Part shown: positions 14,990 through 16,244 of the stretch, piece by piece | How the letters are laid out: the number at the start of each line of letters is the position of its first letter | How positions within the stretch are numbered: position 1 is the first letter of the stretch | DNA from: Candidatus Coatesiibacteriota bacterium | GTDB taxonomy: Bacteria > RBG-13-66-14 | Direction of reading: 5' to 3' | Assembly (NCBI GenBank): GCA_030631385.1 | Contig: DAOVLG010000005.1 | Span: 1-16,244 of the forward strand | DNA: 16,244 nt | Program-made: the position numbers and the translations under genes | The notes under the pieces: generated by a model | Told to the model about the DNA's origin: nothing | Seen by the model: the letters and a program-made list of their open reading frames with translations, nothing else | Database searches by the model: none

Positions 14990-16161
14990 TGCTCACCCTC
15001 CCCCGATGACTGTTCGGTACCCTTGCCCCCATCCCGATCGGGGATGTTGATCAGGCTGCCGTCCTCGAGGAACTGCTGGCCCTCGGTCACGATCTCCTCG
15101 CCCGGTTCGAGCCCCTCCTCCACCACCACGCGATGGTCGGCCACCGGACCGAGGGTCACCGCCCGTTTTTCCACCCGCAGCATGGTCTGCGGTTCCGACG
15201 GACCCGGTCGTACATCCTCTCCCATACCGGGTGTCTCCTCGACTACCTCCCTCACGACGAAGACGTAGTCCACATCCTGGATCTTGACCGCCGCGTTGAT
15301 GGGGATGGTCAGCACCTCGCCCAGGTCGCGGATCGGCAGTCGGACGTGGGCCACCATTCCGCTTCTCAGGCGTCCATCGGGGTTATCCAAAAAGATCTCC
15401 ACCGGGAAGGCGTGGGTGCGGGGATCGGTCTTGACCCCGATGCTGTGAACAACTCCGATGAAGGTTTCTTCGGGGTAGGCGTCCACGGAGACCTCGACTT
15501 CCTTTCCCCCGATCACCGTCGCGATGTCCTCCTCGTTGACGCCGATCGAAACCTTCATGGGGTCGGTCTTAACGATCTCGAAGACCTGGAACTGGGGTCC
15601 CACCATGGAGCCGATGTCGGAGTAACGCATGGCGACGACGCCGGGGATTGGCGCCCGGATGGTGGTCTCGCTCGCCCTGTCGGCGGCTCCGTAATACCCG
15701 GCCCGCGAGGCGTCGTAGTTGATCTTAGCCCCCTCGTAGGCGTTGACGATGTTCTCCCACTGGGCCTCGGAGATCGAGCCGGATTCGTAGAGCGGCTGGT
15801 AACGGTTGTAGCTGTCCTCGGCCTGCTTGAGTTGGAGCTTGGCCCCCTCGAACTGGCCCTTGGCCGCCTCCGAGGAGAGCCAGTAACCGGTCCCTTCGAT
15901 CCGGGCCAGCGCCTGCCCGGCTACCACCTCTTCGCCGAGGGCCACGTAGATATCCTGCAGCCGGCCGCCGATCTCCGGGGCGACCAGGGCCTCCATCTCG
16001 CCGCGGAGGACGCCGGCCAGGTCCCGCTCGATCAGCTCGTGGGAGGTGGCGACGACCTCGCTCGAAACGGTGTAGCTCTGTTCGCCCATCACACCCTCCT
16101 CCCTGCCACAGGCTAATATGAGCAGCGAGAGTGCGGCAACGATGGTGAGGCGATGACGCAT
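14986..16161 (-). CDS. Periplasmic adaptor (membrane fusion) lipoprotein of the RND pump
   Basis: The adaptor links the inner-membrane pump to an outer-membrane channel. The 391-residue protein has a lipoprotein signal ending LSLLILAC, with lipidated Cys18. A barrel-sandwich (lipoyl-like) half (VAPEIGGRLQDIYVALGEEVVAGQ, about 60-83) precedes a short alpha-hairpin (about 97-158, KGQFEGAKLQLKQAEDSYNR), and the other half follows (TTIRAPIPGVVAMRYSDIGSMV, 166-187). Beta-barrel and membrane-proximal domains follow (about 195-370), and the tail is charged and Gly/Glu-rich. The ATG at 16161 has GAGGAAGGA about six bases upstream. The stop overlaps the permease start, so the two are co-translated. 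No promoter was seen in the 83 bases upstream, which hold a repeat, so the operon may begin outside the window. No outer-membrane channel gene is visible. Confidence 0.93.
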   Translation of the reverse strand: MRHRLTIVAALSLLILACGREEGVMGEQSYTVSSEVVATSHELIERDLAGVLRGEMEALVAPEIGGRLQDIYVALGEEVVAGQALARIEGTGYWLSSEAAKGQFEGAKLQLKQAEDSYNRYQPLYESGSISEAQWENIVNAYEGAKINYDASRAGYYGAADRASETTIRAPIPGVVAMRYSDIGSMVGPQFQVFEIVKTDPMKVSIGVNEEDIATVIGGKEVEVSVDAYPEETFIGVVHSIGVKTDPRTHAFPVEIFLDNPDGRLRSGMVAHVRLPIRDLGEVLTIPINAAVKIQDVDYVFVVREVVEETPGMGEDVRPGPSEPQTMLRVEKRAVTLGPVADHRVVVEEGLEPGEEIVTEGQQFLEDGSLINIPDRDGGKGTEQSSGEGEQ

Positions 16162-16184
16162 CCTTATTCCTTCCTCGAAACGTT

Positions 16185-16238
16185 GTAGGGGCGGGGCTCC
16201 GCCCCCGCCCGCGGGCGACCGCAGAGGGTCGCCCCTAC
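16185..16238. repeat. Compound double-hairpin repeat with 9-bp terminal inverted repeats
   Basis: GTAGGGGCG (16185-16193) and CGCCCCTAC (16230-16238) are perfect terminal inverted repeats of a 54-bp element. Inside are two hairpins: GGGCGGGG/CCCCGCCC (16189-16196 with 16203-16210) and GGGCGACC/GGTCGCCC (16213-16220 with 16227-16234). It lies 24 bases upstream of the adaptor gene start. Its GTAGGG edge is shared with the copy at 11078. It codes for nothing evident. Confidence 0.7.
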
Positions 16239-16244
16239 GAAGAC

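Noticed and set aside
15133..16116. A 327-codon plus-strand open frame opposite the adaptor gene
   Set aside because: Same shadow effect (Gly/Asp/Val/His-rich); the minus strand has an intact lipobox and adaptor domains.

Overview
The window is bacterial, GC-rich and densely coded. Coupled export and efflux genes (signal peptidase I, two lipoprotein-type signals, a lipid-anchored adaptor plus RND pump) suggest a diderm (Gram-negative-type) envelope. The few promoters visible are sigma70-like (TTGACA/TATAAT types, two with an extended TGG-TACAAT -10). I cannot assign a phylum from sequence alone; the patchily distributed UPF0182 family and the dispersed GC-rich inverted repeats would fit an uncultivated lineage, but that is inference.

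Layout. (1) 1-1554: a truncated NAD kinase gene (minus) diverges from a phosphate acetyltransferase gene (plus) across a 169-bp gap with back-to-back promoters; the nadK promoter is a perfect consensus. (2) 1629-4279, minus: magnesium channel mgtE, then an unrecognised basic protein with an AT-hook-like linker and a probable winged-helix C-terminus, then signal peptidase I lepB. (3) 4280-4628: an AT-rich divergent regulatory gap with one promoter on each strand and a 14-bp perfect palindrome between them. (4) 4629-11021, plus: a one-direction cluster of a giant UPF0182 membrane protein, a secreted protein one base behind it, GDP-mannose pyrophosphorylase manC, a frameshifted lipoprotein, and an exported or anchored TPR protein, followed by terminators. 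(5) 11223-11528, minus: a small zinc-ribbon protein with its own promoter and an apparent AUA start. (6) 11633-16161, minus: an RND efflux permease and its lipid-anchored adaptor, overlapping by GTGA.

How they may work together. The UPF0182 protein and its secreted neighbour are the most likely to form an uncharacterised envelope unit, because the second gene starts one base after the first and has no ribosome site of its own. manC feeds GDP-mannose into polysaccharide or glycan synthesis, and the lipoprotein and TPR protein would also act outside the cytoplasm; a cell-surface theme is reasonable but unproven. The adaptor and permease form one drug- or metabolite-efflux system; no TolC-type outer-membrane partner lies in the window.

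Repeats. Four GC-rich inverted repeats of related design sit only in intergenic gaps (about 1586, 11080, 11592 and 16185). No tRNA, rRNA, CRISPR array, transposase or attachment site was seen.
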